Source: Amylibacter marinus (lineage in GTDB: Bacteria > Pseudomonadota > Alphaproteobacteria > Rhodobacterales > Rhodobacteraceae). Taken from it: a DNA stretch of 64,000 nucleotides. Below the pieces are notes generated by a model. That model worked only from the letters and a program-made list of their open reading frames with translations, searched no databases and was not told where the DNA came from. Where the stretch lies: contig NZ_BSNN01000002.1 of NCBI RefSeq assembly GCF_030160015.1, forward strand, positions 186,001 to 250,000. The letters run 5' to 3'. Positions 17,187-27,607 of this stretch are shown piece after piece; the first letter of the stretch is position 1; the number at the start of each line of letters is the position of its first letter. The translations under genes were made by a program, and so were the position numbers.

Positions 17187-18452
17187 TTATGCAAGCATTG
17201 CAAGTGGATTTTCAAGATAGAAGGCGATACGCGCCAAAAACTCGGCGCCAAGTGCACCATCAATTGCGCGGTGATCCACCGATAGGGTCATTGACATAAC
17301 AATCGCTGTTTGAACACTTCCGTCGTCGGCGATTACCGGCTTCTTAACCCCTGCGCCCACCGCCAAGATTGATCCATGAGGTGGATTGATAACGGCGTCA
17401 AAGTTTTCAATACCCATCATCCCCAAATTTGAGATCGCAAAGCTTCCGCCTTGATATTCGTGAGGTGCAAGCTTGCGATCGCGGGCACGTCCAGCCAAGT
17501 CCTTCATTTCTGCGGATAAGGCCGAAAGTGATTTAGTATCGCTGTCGCGCAAAACTGGTGTAAACAGACCACCTTCGATAGCCACAGCAACCGCGACATC
17601 AGAGGGGGTAAGTTGCAGTAAGCGATCCTCTGCCCACACAACATTTGCCGCAGGTATATCCTGTAACGCGCGCGCGGATGCTTTGATTATGAAGTCATTC
17701 ACCGAAATTTTCACGCCACTTTCGGCAAGGCCCTCGTTCAATTGTGCGCGCAGTTGCATCAGCTTATCAAGATGGACTGAGCGGCGCAGATAGAAGTGGG
17801 GGATAGTTTGCTTGGCCTCTGTCAAACGGGCGGCGATGGTTTTACGCATACCGTTTAGCGAGATTTCTTCATACTCGCGATCCTGATACATCGCTTTGAT
17901 GCTTTCTGCGGTTGCAGAGCTGGCTAATGGAGCAGGTTTGGGCGCCGCGGCAGGTGCCGTTGCATTGGCATTTTCTACATCAGCCTTGATGATCCGCCCA
18001 TGTGGGCCGGATCCAGCGATGGTGGCCAGATCAATGCCGCGATCTGCGGCGATACGGCGTGCAAGCGGAGTTGCAAAAACGCGGGCACCGCTTGACGGTG
18101 CGCTGGCCGCGACAGGGGCAGGGGGTGCCGTTTCGGGCGCGGCAGCAACAGGTTTTGAGGGCGCAGATGTTGGTACGGATGCAATAGCCTCTGCGGCAGA
18201 TGTATCTTCGCCTTCTTCGAGTAAGACCGCGATTGCGGTGTTCACTTTCACGCCTTCGCTGCCCTCTGGAACCAGAATTTTACCGATGACACCTTCATCA
18301 ACGGCCTCGAATTCCATAGTGGCTTTGTCTGTTTCGATCTCAGCAAGAATTGCACCGCTTTCGACTGTGTCGCCTTCGGCCACATGCCATTTGGCCAGTG
18401 TGCCTTCTTCCATAGTTGGAGAGAGTGCAGGCATAAGTATTTGAATTGCCAT
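17187..18452 (-). CDS. pdhC: Pyruvate dehydrogenase E2, dihydrolipoamide acetyltransferase
   Basis: Core subunit of the pyruvate dehydrogenase complex, which transfers the acetyl group to CoA. In order: one lipoyl domain (lysine in [11 protein letters not shown]), an Ala/Pro-rich linker, a peripheral subunit-binding domain ([28 protein letters not shown]) and the catalytic domain, whose end carries the catalytic histidine and aspartate in [17 protein letters not shown]. At 421 residues the length is normal for a one-lipoyl E2. It is third in the pdhA-pdhB-pdhC operon, 11 bases after pdhB. Its lipoyl domain is very similar to that in pdhB. No E3 gene is in this window. Confidence 0.96.
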   Translation of the reverse strand: MAIQILMPALSPTMEEGTLAKWHVAEGDTVESGAILAEIETDKATMEFEAVDEGVIGKILVPEGSEGVKVNTAIAVLLEEGEDTSAAEAIASVPTSAPSKPVAAAPETAPPAPVAASAPSSGARVFATPLARRIAADRGIDLATIAGSGPHGRIIKADVENANATAPAAAPKPAPLASSATAESIKAMYQDREYEEISLNGMRKTIAARLTEAKQTIPHFYLRRSVHLDKLMQLRAQLNEGLAESGVKISVNDFIIKASARALQDIPAANVVWAEDRLLQLTPSDVAVAVAIEGGLFTPVLRDSDTKSLSALSAEMKDLAGRARDRKLAPHEYQGGSFAISNLGMMGIENFDAVINPPHGSILAVGAGVKKPVIADDGSVQTAIVMSMTLSVDHRAIDGALGAEFLARIAFYLENPLAMLA

Positions 18453-18463
18453 TTTATTTCTCC

Positions 18464-19819
18464 TTAGCGGTAGGTCACTTGTTTAACGGCATCGATTACT
18501 TCGGCCGTGGTAACAAGTGCGAGTTTTTCAAGATTTGCGGCGTAGGGCATAGGCACATCCTTACCTGTGCAATTGATTACAGGTGCGTCTAGATAATCAA
18601 AGGCGCGCTCCATGATCGTAGCAGATAGATGGTTGCCAATGGAAGCAACGGGAAAACCCTCTTCGATGGTTACACAGCGGTTGGTTTTCTTCACAGAATT
18701 GATGACGGTGTCATAGTCAATTGGGCGGATCGAACGGAGATCAATCACCTCGGCGCTGATACCCTCGTCGGCCAGCTTCTCAGCGGCCTCTAGGGCATAT
18801 TGCATGCCGATGCCAAAGCTGACCAAGGTAACATCATTGCCTTCGCGCCAGATCTTAGCTTTGCCGATTGGAACGGTGAAATCTTCGAGATCAGGAACAT
18901 CGAATGAACGACCATACAACATCTCATTTTCCAAGAAAATTACCGGATTTGGGTCGCGGATGGCTGATTTCAGCAACCCTTTTGCATCCGCGGCAGAATA
19001 AGGCATCACGACCTTTAGGCCTGGAATATGGGCATACCATGCAGCGTAACATTGCGAGTGCTGAGCGCCCACACGTGCCGCCGCACCGTTTGGCCCGCGA
19101 AACACCATGGGCGCGCCCATCTGACCACCAGACATATACAGGGTCTTGGCGGCAGAATTGATGATTTGATCCATTGCTTGCATGGCAAAATTAAAGGTCA
19201 TGAACTCCACAATGGGGTTAAGACCGCCAAAGGCCGCCCCAACCGCGATACCTGCAAATCCGTGTTCTGTTATTGGTGTATCGATTACGCGCTTTTTACC
19301 AAATTCATCCAAAAGGCCCTGCGAAACTTTGTAGGCACCTTGGTATTCGGCAACCTCTTCACCCATCAAAAATACGTTCTCATTGCTGCGCATTTCTTCG
19401 GCCATGGCATCACGCAATGCTTCGCGCACGGTTGTTGAGGTAAAGGTTGTGCCGTCTGGTATGTCTTCGAACCCTACTTCTGCGGTCTTTTGAATGGGGG
19501 CAGCGGGTGTTGTATCTGTAACTGTAGCCTCTGAAGCAGGGGCTGCGGAGGCATTCTCCACTGCGGATGCATCTTCTCCATCTTCGAGAAGTACCGCGAT
19601 GACAGAATTGACCGCAACATTTTCGGTGCCCTCGGCCACGACCAGCTTACCGATCACACCTTCGTCGATGGCCTCGAATTCCATCGTGGCCTTATCTGTT
19701 TCGATTTCAGCGATGATTTGGCCGCTCTCTACTGAGTCACCTTCTTTTACGGTCCATTTTGCTAATGTGCCTTCTTCCATTGTGGGGGACAATGCGGGCA
19801 TAAGGATTTGAATTGCCAT
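18464..19819 (-). CDS. pdhB: Pyruvate dehydrogenase E1 beta with N-terminal lipoyl domain
   Basis: Beta subunit of the thiamine-diphosphate pyruvate dehydrogenase. The 451 residues are longer than a plain E1 beta (about 330) because a full lipoyl domain (residues about 1-80, [11 protein letters not shown]) and an Ala-rich linker precede the transketolase-like domain ([37 protein letters not shown]). This fusion is characteristic of alphaproteobacteria. The C-terminal part has [20 protein letters not shown]. It sits 11 bases after pdhA and before pdhC. Confidence 0.96.
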   Translation of the reverse strand: MAIQILMPALSPTMEEGTLAKWTVKEGDSVESGQIIAEIETDKATMEFEAIDEGVIGKLVVAEGTENVAVNSVIAVLLEDGEDASAVENASAAPASEATVTDTTPAAPIQKTAEVGFEDIPDGTTFTSTTVREALRDAMAEEMRSNENVFLMGEEVAEYQGAYKVSQGLLDEFGKKRVIDTPITEHGFAGIAVGAAFGGLNPIVEFMTFNFAMQAMDQIINSAAKTLYMSGGQMGAPMVFRGPNGAAARVGAQHSQCYAAWYAHIPGLKVVMPYSAADAKGLLKSAIRDPNPVIFLENEMLYGRSFDVPDLEDFTVPIGKAKIWREGNDVTLVSFGIGMQYALEAAEKLADEGISAEVIDLRSIRPIDYDTVINSVKKTNRCVTIEEGFPVASIGNHLSATIMERAFDYLDAPVINCTGKDVPMPYAANLEKLALVTTAEVIDAVKQVTYR

Positions 19820-19830
19820 TGGTGTACTCC

Positions 19831-20814
19831 TTAGACCAAAATATCTGTATACAGTTCGCTTACATCCGGCTCTGGGCTGGCTACGGCAAAATCTGCGGAT
19901 TCTTGGACAGTTTTCTTAATTTCTTTGTCGATTGATTTTAAATCATCTACCGTGGCATGCTTCCCTTGAAGGATCATCTCTTTGACCATATCGATAGGGT
20001 CTTGATTGTCCTTCACCTTCTGCACCTCTTCTCGCGTACGGTACTTGGCAGGGTCAGACATAGAGTGCCCACGATAACGATAGGTTTTAACCTCTAGCAC
20101 ATATGGGCCATTGCCCTCGCGGCAATGCTTTACCGCCAGTTCACCTGCGGCCTTGACCGCCAGAACATCCATACCGTCAACCGCCGCACCGGCAATGCCA
20201 AAGGCCTCGCCACGTGTATAAAAATCTGGAGTAGACGCCGAGCGCTCTTGGCTGGTGCCCATGGCATAGTGATTGTTTTCTATCACAAAGATCACTGGTA
20301 ATTTCCACAATGCGGCCATGTTAAAGCTTTCATAGACTTGGCCTTGGTTGGCGGCACCATCGCCAAAGTAGGTGAACGAGACCGTATCTTCGCCCTTGTA
20401 TTGATTGGCCAATGCAAGTCCTGCACCAATCGGTACCTGTGCGGCAACAATCCCGTGCCCGCCGTAGAACCTCTCTTCTTTGCTGAACATATGCATTGAG
20501 CCGCCTTTGCCCTTGGATAGACCATCTTTGCGGCCGGTTAGCTCTGCCATAACGCCCTTAGGGTCCATGCCACAGGCCAGCATATGTGCGTGATCGCGGT
20601 ACGAGGTCAGGCGGCTGTCGCCTTCCTTGGCTGCGGCCTCTAGACCCACAACAACGGCCTCTTGGCCGATGTACAAGTGACAGAAACCACCAATTTGCCC
20701 CATGCCATACAGCTGTCCTGCTTTCTCTTCGAAGCGGCGGATTAGTAGCATTTCGCGATAGTACTCCAGCAATTCATCGCCGGATACATTCGCCTTCTTT
20801 TTTGCGGCTGCCAT
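19831..20814 (-). CDS. pdhA: Pyruvate dehydrogenase E1 alpha
   Basis: Alpha subunit of the E1 component, which decarboxylates pyruvate with thiamine diphosphate. The 327 residues include the cofactor motif [20 protein letters not shown]...ENNHYAM, the phosphorylation-loop-like [17 protein letters not shown] and the opening [18 protein letters not shown]. It is first of the three-gene operon. A ribosome site (AGGGAG) precedes the start at 20814, and about 150 bases upstream are non-coding, where the operon promoter should lie. Confidence 0.96.
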   Translation of the reverse strand: MAAAKKKANVSGDELLEYYREMLLIRRFEEKAGQLYGMGQIGGFCHLYIGQEAVVVGLEAAAKEGDSRLTSYRDHAHMLACGMDPKGVMAELTGRKDGLSKGKGGSMHMFSKEERFYGGHGIVAAQVPIGAGLALANQYKGEDTVSFTYFGDGAANQGQVYESFNMAALWKLPVIFVIENNHYAMGTSQERSASTPDFYTRGEAFGIAGAAVDGMDVLAVKAAGELAVKHCREGNGPYVLEVKTYRYRGHSMSDPAKYRTREEVQKVKDNQDPIDMVKEMILQGKHATVDDLKSIDKEIKKTVQESADFAVASPEPDVSELYTDILV

Positions 20815-20969
20815 TGGGCTCTCCCTAAAAAGGTTTAATATTGAACTATTATCATAGAGGAGTTTTTAATGAAACGCACGTGGTTTTTTCGCGCTGAAAA
20901 TTCAGCCTATAATGGAATGGAAACTAGGGGGAAAATCTAACCACAATACGAGGGCAGAGCGGTTAGATT

Positions 20970-21275
20970 TTAATGGATAACAACTTCGTCGACGCGCGCC
21001 ATGCCCAGCACCTTTCGGGCTTGCTCGTCCAACAGATCCAAGTCAAGATAGCTATCAGATAGGCGCCAGATTTTATTTTCTAGTGCGGCACGCTGATCCT
21101 CTATTTCGGCTAACTGGGCCAATAAGCGTTTTTCCTCGGCTTCGACCTGAATCCGCCTTAGATGACCATAGTCGCCTTGGATTGCGGCAAAAACGAAATA
21201 CCCCGTCAACGCCAGAACCACAGCAAAAAACAATGCTGTGCCCAAACCCATTTTTTTAGAACGCCCATACGCCAT
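20970..21275 (-). CDS. FtsB/DivIC-type septum formation protein
   Basis: A 101-residue bitopic membrane protein of the septum formation initiator family. One membrane helix (about residues 11-28, ALFFAVVLALTGYFVFAA) is followed by a coiled coil (EAEEKRLLAQLAEIEDQRAALENK) and the short terminal region ARKVLGMARVDEVVI. Such proteins join the FtsQ-FtsL complex and activate septal wall synthesis. The location just before pdhA and after the glycolytic enzymes is frequent in alphaproteobacteria. Identity as FtsB is likely but rests on general architecture. Confidence 0.88.
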   Translation of the reverse strand: MAYGRSKKMGLGTALFFAVVLALTGYFVFAAIQGDYGHLRRIQVEAEEKRLLAQLAEIEDQRAALENKIWRLSDSYLDLDLLDEQARKVLGMARVDEVVIH

Positions 21276-21415
21276 TTACTGCCCTTTGCGCGGGTATTTT
21301 CCCGCTTAACCGAATCATCGCACAAGTGATTCGCTTTGTGAATCCCTAAAATGCACAAATCTGAATAAATATCAGATTTAATTCAGGGATTTTCACAGTT
21401 TAGGGGCAGGGGAGA

Positions 21416-22306
21416 TTACCGTGCCGATGCCGCTGCAATGGATTTGATAGAATTGCTCAGAACTTGATTGAACTGCTCATCCGATTGATCAGCGCTGAGG
21501 CCTTGGCTTAGCGCGCGGGAAAAGCTGGCGATCATCCCCTTGTTTCGGCTAAGGATGGAATTGGCCTCGTCACGTTCATATCCGCCAGATAGGGCCACGA
21601 CACGCATAACATTTGGATGTTCGATCAACGGCAGATAGGTGTTGTCAACAGTTGGCGGGGATAGCTTTAGCATAATGCGTTGGCCGTCTGGCAACTGGTT
21701 TAAATGTGTCAGAATTTCTGCACAAAGAATGGTCTCTGCCTCGGCTTTATCAGAAATAGAAATTGTGATTTCGGGTTCTAGAATTGGTATCAGATCCTCT
21801 GCGCTGATCTCGGCACCTACGTCAAATTGTTGTTTAACAATTGCCGCGATGCCGTCTTTGTTTGCAGCATGGATCACCGAGCGCATTTTCGTACCAAAAA
21901 TTCCGGCATCTTTCGCGCGGGCGATGGTCTTGGATAAATCTGAAATTGGCTTCATCATTTGCACGTCTTGGGTCGTTTCTTCTAATCCTTTGTCGACCTT
22001 TAAAAATGGCACAATGCCGCGCTCTTCCCATAGGTAGGTGGCAGATGGCTTGCCCTGAATCTTACGATCCATCGTCAGATCGAAAAGGATTGCCGCAATC
22101 ACATCATCACCGTTAAATGCAGGAGATTGCGCGATGCGGGCGCGCATTCCATGAATAAGGTCGAACATTTCCTCTTCGGTACTGTAGCTTGAGCTATCAA
22201 TTCCGTACAAATTCAATGCCTTAGGGGTTGACCCGCCGCTTTGATCTAATGCAGCGATGAAACCCTTGGCATTGGTCATTTGGTCGGTTTGGGCTTGGTT
22301 TGGCAT
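21416..22306 (-). CDS. Class I fructose-bisphosphate aldolase
   Basis: A 296-residue Schiff-base aldolase that splits fructose 1,6-bisphosphate to two triose phosphates. It opens with KGFIAALDQSGGSTPKAL, the phosphate-binding class I pattern. The lysine expected to form the Schiff base lies in QRIMLKLSPP, and a second lysine lies in GIVPFLKVDKG. VVALSGGYERDEAN forms part of the phosphate site. It is 30 bases downstream of pgk on the same strand, so gap, a small ORF, pgk and this gene form a glycolytic/gluconeogenic operon. Class II enzymes are zinc proteins with a different sequence, so confusion is unlikely. Confidence 0.93.
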   Translation of the reverse strand: MPNQAQTDQMTNAKGFIAALDQSGGSTPKALNLYGIDSSSYSTEEEMFDLIHGMRARIAQSPAFNGDDVIAAILFDLTMDRKIQGKPSATYLWEERGIVPFLKVDKGLEETTQDVQMMKPISDLSKTIARAKDAGIFGTKMRSVIHAANKDGIAAIVKQQFDVGAEISAEDLIPILEPEITISISDKAEAETILCAEILTHLNQLPDGQRIMLKLSPPTVDNTYLPLIEHPNVMRVVALSGGYERDEANSILSRNKGMIASFSRALSQGLSADQSDEQFNQVLSNSIKSIAAASAR

Positions 22307-22336
22307 GGGTATCTCTCTTGGTAAATCAGGTGTGGG

Positions 22337-23524
22337 TTAGGCCAGAACTTTTACGCCAGGTAGGGTTTTACCCTCTAGCCATTCTAGAAACGCTCCGCCT
22401 GCGGTGGAAATATAGGTGAATTTTTCTGCTGAATTACTGCCGTTTAGGGCGGCGATGGTATCACCGCCACCTGCGACCGAATTCAGCTTTCCCGCTTGGG
22501 TCAGGGTGGCGACATGGGCCGCAGCCGCATCAGTTGCTTTGTTATAGGGGGGGATTTCAAAGGCACCCAATGGGCCGTTCCAAATGACCGTTTTAGCGGT
22601 ATCTAGGCGGGATTGGATCGCCTCTACTGTCGCCGGGCCCGCGTCCAAAATCATACTATCGGCGGGGCAGGCGTCTGCAGCCAATGTTTCATTTTCTGAA
22701 AAGGCTTTGAATTCGCGTGCAACAACAATGTCAGTCGGCAAGATGATCTCACAATTCGAGGTTTTTGCCTTGGCCAAAATCGCCTTGGCGGTATCCTGCA
22801 TCTCGTGTTCACATAGCGATTGCCCTACGCCGTAACCCTGTGCAGCAAGGAAGGTATTGGCCATACCGCCACCGATCACAACGGTGTCCATTTTCTCGAC
22901 TAGATGCTCTAATAACATCAGCTTCGAGGATACCTTGGCCCCGCCAACTACGGCTAAAACCGGGCGTTCTGGTGCGCTTAGGGCGGCTTCTAGCTGTTGA
23001 ATTTCTTGTTCCATCAAGCGCCCGGCACAGGATGGCAGAAGCTCGGCTACACCAACGACCGATGCGTGGGCGCGATGCGCGGTGGAAAACGTATCAGATA
23101 CGAAACAATCGCCCAAGGCGGCTAGGGCGGCGGCAAACTCTGGGTCGTTCTTTTTCTCGCCAGCATGGAAACGGGTGTTCTCTAGCATCAATACATCGCC
23201 CTCTGGCAGAGTATCGACGGCCTGTTGAGCCACCTCGCCAATGCAAGATGAGGCAAAGTGAACCCGGCGCTTCAAAACCTGAGATAATGCGCTGACGGTT
23301 TGTTGAGTCGAAAGGTTCAGGTCAAACCCACGTGTAGGGCGACCGAAGTGCGACAATAGAATGGGCTTGCCGCCCATTTCCAGGATTTCTAGAATGGTTG
23401 GTGCGATTCGATCAAGGCGGGTCAGGTCTGTTACGCGCCCATTGTCTGTTGGAACATTCACATCCACACGGATTAGAACGTTTTTTCCTGCAACATCAAA
23501 ATTATCGAGCGTACGTAAAGTCAT
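22337..23524 (-). CDS. pgk: Phosphoglycerate kinase
   Basis: Transfers phosphate between 1,3-bisphosphoglycerate and ADP. The 395-residue protein has the N-terminal substrate signature [18 protein letters not shown], the basic-patch motif SHFGRPTRG, the nucleotide region [11 protein letters not shown] and the C-terminal [11 protein letters not shown] with [13 protein letters not shown]. Its ribosome site (GGAG at 23536-23533) lies within the end of the small upstream ORF, whose stop is four bases from the pgk start, which suggests coupling. Confidence 0.97.
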   Translation of the reverse strand: MTLRTLDNFDVAGKNVLIRVDVNVPTDNGRVTDLTRLDRIAPTILEILEMGGKPILLSHFGRPTRGFDLNLSTQQTVSALSQVLKRRVHFASSCIGEVAQQAVDTLPEGDVLMLENTRFHAGEKKNDPEFAAALAALGDCFVSDTFSTAHRAHASVVGVAELLPSCAGRLMEQEIQQLEAALSAPERPVLAVVGGAKVSSKLMLLEHLVEKMDTVVIGGGMANTFLAAQGYGVGQSLCEHEMQDTAKAILAKAKTSNCEIILPTDIVVAREFKAFSENETLAADACPADSMILDAGPATVEAIQSRLDTAKTVIWNGPLGAFEIPPYNKATDAAAAHVATLTQAGKLNSVAGGGDTIAALNGSNSAEKFTYISTAGGAFLEWLEGKTLPGVKVLA

Positions 23525-23528
23525 TTCA

Positions 23529-23672
23529 TCATCTCCAAAAAGACAGTTTTCCCAAGAGGGCGAACATTTTGCGCGCCACGGTTAAAACCGCTTGGGCGTC
23601 GTTGAAAAAATAATCTGCCAGAATAGCAATTATTATGACTAACCCAATAATGCGAAATGTTTTATGTTCCAA
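23529..23672 (-). CDS. Putative 47-residue membrane protein between gap and pgk
   Basis: A short open frame on the minus strand, from a TTG at 23672 to TGA at 23531-23529. It starts three bases after the gap stop and ends four bases before the pgk start, filling the gap exactly. The product opens with [10 protein letters not shown], then has a hydrophobic helix [13 protein letters not shown] (about residues 11-23) and a second amphipathic half [23 protein letters not shown] lies just before the TTG. I do not recognise a family. The tight fit and membrane-like composition favour a real gene, but the TTG start leaves doubt. Confidence 0.5.
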   Translation of the reverse strand: MEHKTFRIIGLVIIIAILADYFFNDAQAVLTVARKMFALLGKLSFWR

Positions 23673-23675
23673 GCC

Positions 23676-24683
23676 TTAACCTACTATTTTGCGCCCAATT
23701 GCAACAGCCGTGTCGGCCATACGGCAAGAAAAGCCCCATTCATTGTCATACCAGCTCAAAACACGTACCAATCGACCATCGGTTACCTGAGTTTGCGCAG
23801 GCGCGAATATTGACGAATGTGTATCGTGGTTGAAATCAATCGATACCTTTGGTTCTGGATCATATGCCAGCACACCTTTCATCGGGCCATCTGCGAAATT
23901 CTTAACGGCTGCATTTATCTCTTCTACTGTTGTATCACGCTTAGAGGTAAATGTTAGGTCAACACAGGAAACATTTGGTGTCGGTACGCGAATTGCTGAT
24001 CCATGCAAACGCCCATCCAGCTCTGGCAGAACCAAGCCCACAGCCTTGGCCGCCCCTGTAGATGTGGGGATCATTGAAAGGGCCGCCGCGCGCGCGCGGT
24101 ATAGATCTGAATGTTTTTTATCCAGCGTCGGCTGATCGCCAGTATAGGAATGCACCGTGGTCATGATGCCTTTTTCGATGCCCACACTGTCGTTCAATGC
24201 CTTGGCCAGCGGTGCCAAACAATTGGTGGTACAAGAGGCGTTAGAGATTACCAAATCATCTGAAGTGATTGCATCGTGGTTAACACCGTAAACAACCGTC
24301 TTATCGGCATTCTTCGCCGGCGCAGATACCAAGACGCGTTTCGCGCCTTTGGCTAGGTGGATCGAGGAGGCCTCTTTCGAGTTATAAACGCCCGTGCATT
24401 CCAATACGACGTCGATCCCATCCCAGCGCAAATCATCGGCGTTATAGGTGCCCTGCATTTCAATCAACCCTTGGCCAACAAACAGCCGATCGTCGACAAT
24501 ACGAACCTCGCCAGGGAAACGCCCGTGAACGGAATCGTATTTCAGCAGGTGCGCCAAGGTTTCAAGTGGGGCGGGTGCGTTGATTGCAACCACTTCGATA
24601 TCTTTGCGTCCACTTTCGATGATTGCCGCCAGTGTACAGCGACCGATGCGACCCATGCCATTGATGGCAACACGTAGTGTCAT
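23676..24683 (-). CDS. gap: Glyceraldehyde-3-phosphate dehydrogenase
   Basis: Oxidises glyceraldehyde 3-phosphate to 1,3-bisphosphoglycerate with NAD(P). The 335 residues start with the Rossmann motif VAINGMGRIGRC. The catalytic site is SNASCTTNCLAPLAK, with the histidine further on in TTVHSYTGDQ and the terminal SWYDNEWGFSCRM. I chose the ATG at 24683 because TLRVAINGMGRIGR is the normal N-terminus; the open frame extends 17 codons further upstream without similarity. First gene of the operon with pgk and aldolase. Twin palindromic operators lie 86-118 bases upstream. Confidence 0.97.
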   Translation of the reverse strand: MTLRVAINGMGRIGRCTLAAIIESGRKDIEVVAINAPAPLETLAHLLKYDSVHGRFPGEVRIVDDRLFVGQGLIEMQGTYNADDLRWDGIDVVLECTGVYNSKEASSIHLAKGAKRVLVSAPAKNADKTVVYGVNHDAITSDDLVISNASCTTNCLAPLAKALNDSVGIEKGIMTTVHSYTGDQPTLDKKHSDLYRARAAALSMIPTSTGAAKAVGLVLPELDGRLHGSAIRVPTPNVSCVDLTFTSKRDTTVEEINAAVKNFADGPMKGVLAYDPEPKVSIDFNHDTHSSIFAPAQTQVTDGRLVRVLSWYDNEWGFSCRMADTAVAIGRKIVG

Positions 24684-24768
24684 TTTGCTCTCCAATTGTG
24701 CGATGCAACATCCCTGCCGCAAAAGAATTGACATTCACCTAAAGCGCAATGGAACAAACTTAAAGTGG

Positions 24769-24801
24769 GTTAGCGCTAACGAAGTTCGGGTTAGCGCTAA
24801 C
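24769..24801. promoter_or_regulatory. Twin palindromic operator upstream of gap
   Basis: Two copies of the perfect 12-base palindrome GTTAGCGCTAAC lie at 24769-24780 and 24790-24801. Their centres are 21 bases apart, two helical turns. The flanks are also repeated: GGGTTAGCGCTAACGAA occurs twice. A central CG palindrome of this type is characteristic of LacI-family regulators. The site lies between the tkt terminator and gap, so it should control the gap-pgk-aldolase operon. The repeat is seen directly; the regulator is inferred. Confidence 0.75.
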
Positions 24802-24816
24802 GAAATGGATATGCAC

Positions 24817-24851
24817 AAAAAAAGGGCGGAAAAACCACTGTTTTTCCGCCC
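24817..24851 (-). terminator. Rho-independent terminator of tkt
   Basis: On the minus strand GGGCGGAAAAA (24851-24841) pairs with TTTTTCCGCCC (24834-24824) around a six-base loop and is followed by a run of seven T (24823-24817). It lies 19 bases after the tkt stop and insulates tkt from gap. Confidence 0.92.
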
Positions 24852-24869
24852 AAATCAAAAGTTTTAACC

Positions 24870-26906
24870 CTATAGAAGGTCTTTGGCGGCCTGTGCCACA
24901 GCCTCGGCGGTAATGCCGAATTTCTCGTACAGCTCCTCTGCAGGGGCGGATGCGCCAAATGAATTCATGCCAACAAAGGCGGCCTTGTTTGATTTGCCGC
25001 GCTCGCCGGTTAACCATTTGTCCCAGCCTTGCTGAACCGCAGCCTCTACACCTACGCGTACAGGACCTGCCGGCAAGACCCGGCGGCGGTACTTCTCGTC
25101 TTGTTCTGCGAACAATTCCATACACGGCATAGAAACCACCCGTGTGCCGATGCCTTCGGCCTCTAGCAATGCCTTGGCGTTCATCGCGACTTCCACTTCT
25201 GAACCGGTAGCGATCAGGATAACTTTGCGCTTGTTGTCAGCCTCAGCCAAAACATATGCGCCCTGAGCGGTCAGGTTTTTATTGGTGTGCTTGGTGCGTA
25301 CAGTTGGCAAGCCTTGACGTGTAAGCGACAGAACAGAAGGCGTCTCTTTGGAGGTGACCGCCAGCTCCCATGCTTCGGCTGTTTCTACAGTATCTGCAGG
25401 GCGGAAAACCCATGTATTTGGTGTCGCACGTGAAATCGCCAGATGCTCTACGGGCTGATGGGTCGGGCCGTCTTCGCCCAAGCCAATGCTGTCGTGGGTA
25501 TAGACATAGGCCACAGGAATACGCATGAGTGCCGCCAAACGCATGGAGGGGCGGGCGTAATCTGTAAAGCACATGAATGTACCGCCGTAAGGGCGCACAC
25601 CGCCGTGCAGGGCCATGCCGTTCATGGCCGCGGCCATGCCATGTTCGCGGATACCGTAGGCCACGTGACGCCCTGCGCGGTTATCAGCATCAAACCAACC
25701 CAGGTCTTTGGTCAACGTGTTGTTTGAACCGGTTAGATCAGCGGATCCACCAATGGTTTCCTGCATAATCGGGTTGATAACTTCTAGCGCTGTTTGGCTT
25801 GATTTCCGGGTCGCCATTTTCGGCGCATTTTCCGAGGTTTCCTTTTTTAAACGCTTGATCGCAGCCGACAATTTCTTAGAAGGTTCGCGATCAAAAACGC
25901 GGGTGAATTCCGCCTGCTTGGCGCCGGACAGGGCGGCGAATTTTGCCTCCCAGTCTGCACGGGCCGCTGCCCCCTTTGATCCAATGGCTTCCCACGCTGA
26001 TTTAACATCCGAAGGAACCTCAAACGCAGGGTAGGGCCAATCATAGAATTCGCGCATCTGCTGTAGCTGTGCATCCTTGATGTTATAGCCGTGACCGCCG
26101 GCGGTGTTTTCGACACCCTCAACACCCAATGCAATTTTGGTGGTACAGGCAATCATTGATGGCAAGGGGCTCTTCTTTGCCTCGATCAAGGCTTTGTCGA
26201 TGGCCACTGGATCGTGCCCATCTACAGAAAACACTGACCAACCGGCGGCCTCAAAGCGTTTGCGCTGATCTGTAACATCACACATGCTGATTTCGCCATC
26301 GATCGAGATGTTATTATCATCCCACATCACGATCAATTTGCCCAAACGCTGTTTGCCAGCAAGGCCAATGGCCTCTTGGCTGACGCCCTCCATCAGGCAC
26401 CCATCACCGGCCATTACATAGGTATAGTGATCAACGATTTTTTTACCAAAGCGCGCCGCAAGTGCCTGCTCGGCCATGGCAAAACCAACAGAATTTGCGA
26501 TCCCCTGACCTAAGGGGCCTGTGGTGGTTTCGATGCCCTTGGCATGGCCATACTCGGGGTGGCCGGCGGTTTTCGCGCCCCATTGACGAAAATTCTTAAT
26601 CTCTTCGATGGTCATATCTGCATAGCCTGTAAGGTGTAGCAGAGAATAAATCAGCATAGAGCCATGACCAGCAGACAAAATAAAGCGATCGCGATCGGCC
26701 CAATCAGGGTTGCTGGCATCAAATTTCAAATGCTTTTCAAACAGCACAGTTGCCACATCGGCCATGCCAATTGGCATCCCTTGGTGGCCAGATGCGGCGG
26801 CATGTACGGCATCTGCAGACAGAATACGGATAGCCGCGGCTTTTTTCCAGTGATCGGGATGGCTTTGTTTCAAGTCGTTTATGTTCACAGCGATACTCGT
26901 TTCCAT
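24870..26906 (-). CDS. tkt: Transketolase
   Basis: Thiamine-diphosphate enzyme of the pentose phosphate pathway that moves two-carbon units between sugar phosphates. The 678 residues include [40 protein letters not shown] (cofactor binding), the middle-domain [20 protein letters not shown] and [19 protein letters not shown], and the C-terminal [10 protein letters not shown]. The start at 26906 (METSIAVNI) has a short extension before the conserved part. It has its own terminator and lies upstream of gap on the same strand. Confidence 0.97.
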   Translation of the reverse strand: METSIAVNINDLKQSHPDHWKKAAAIRILSADAVHAAASGHQGMPIGMADVATVLFEKHLKFDASNPDWADRDRFILSAGHGSMLIYSLLHLTGYADMTIEEIKNFRQWGAKTAGHPEYGHAKGIETTTGPLGQGIANSVGFAMAEQALAARFGKKIVDHYTYVMAGDGCLMEGVSQEAIGLAGKQRLGKLIVMWDDNNISIDGEISMCDVTDQRKRFEAAGWSVFSVDGHDPVAIDKALIEAKKSPLPSMIACTTKIALGVEGVENTAGGHGYNIKDAQLQQMREFYDWPYPAFEVPSDVKSAWEAIGSKGAAARADWEAKFAALSGAKQAEFTRVFDREPSKKLSAAIKRLKKETSENAPKMATRKSSQTALEVINPIMQETIGGSADLTGSNNTLTKDLGWFDADNRAGRHVAYGIREHGMAAAMNGMALHGGVRPYGGTFMCFTDYARPSMRLAALMRIPVAYVYTHDSIGLGEDGPTHQPVEHLAISRATPNTWVFRPADTVETAEAWELAVTSKETPSVLSLTRQGLPTVRTKHTNKNLTAQGAYVLAEADNKRKVILIATGSEVEVAMNAKALLEAEGIGTRVVSMPCMELFAEQDEKYRRRVLPAGPVRVGVEAAVQQGWDKWLTGERGKSNKAAFVGMNSFGASAPAEELYEKFGITAEAVAQAAKDLL

Positions 26907-27043
26907 GGTTGAATTTTATACGTTGATACCAAGAGTTTTATAGGGGTCAACCCGCTTCACTGGCTTGGTTTAAGTTTTTTCTCCAACTTACTGAATAAAC
27001 TAGGCTAAAATAGCGGCTGAAACGGCGAATTCGATTCGCGCAA

Positions 27044-27604
27044 ATGAGGCATTCGATGGAACACATAAAAACACTACAAGACCAATTCGAGGTCGCATTC
27101 GGAAAAATAATCTCTAAGGTAGAATCCTCTGATGATGGCTCTACTAATGCGGAAGCTACTGAGATTGCACAGGAATTGGCCCGCAGCCAAGAAGCCCTAC
27201 AGGCGGTTGAGGCGAAAAACGCTCAGCAGCGCGCAGAATTCCAGACCCTGTCAGAAGAGTATGGAAATATGGAATTGGCGCTAAACGCAGCAACTGGCGA
27301 ACAGCAATCTTCTAATGACCAGAAGGCCGCCTCGCAGGAACGAATAGAAAAACTGCAGGAAAACCTGACCTCTACCCGCGATCAATTGGATCGCCAGAAA
27401 GAACGTAATATTTCCCTGCAAGAACAGGTGGCCGCTGCCAAAGAGCGCAACAGCGCCCTAAAAGAGCAAATCGCTACGCTGAACAATAATGATCAGTCCG
27501 ACGCTTTGAATAAATTGCTAAGCGAAAGCCGCGCGCAAAGAAGTGCGGACATCAAGGATGTCGAGAGTATTTTGCAGAAATTAAAACCCCTGGTCGAGGA
27601 GTAA
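27044..27604 (+). CDS. Coiled-coil protein upstream of zapA
   Basis: A 186-residue protein without a recognised domain. Most of it is predicted coiled coil (RSQEALQAVEAKNAQQRAEF, RIEKLQENLTSTRDQLDRQ, LQEQVAAAKERNSALKEQIA), with an acidic low-complexity stretch near residues 35-45. No signal peptide or membrane segment. The ATG at 27044 is used; a second ATG at 27056 is possible. It ends three bases before zapA, so the two are surely co-transcribed, and a role in the division ring with ZapA (similar in idea to the coiled-coil ZapB) is a reasonable guess, not a demonstrated one. Confidence 0.8.
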   Translation: MRHSMEHIKTLQDQFEVAFGKIISKVESSDDGSTNAEATEIAQELARSQEALQAVEAKNAQQRAEFQTLSEEYGNMELALNAATGEQQSSNDQKAASQERIEKLQENLTSTRDQLDRQKERNISLQEQVAAAKERNSALKEQIATLNNNDQSDALNKLLSESRAQRSADIKDVESILQKLKPLVEE

Positions 27605-27607
27605 CCC

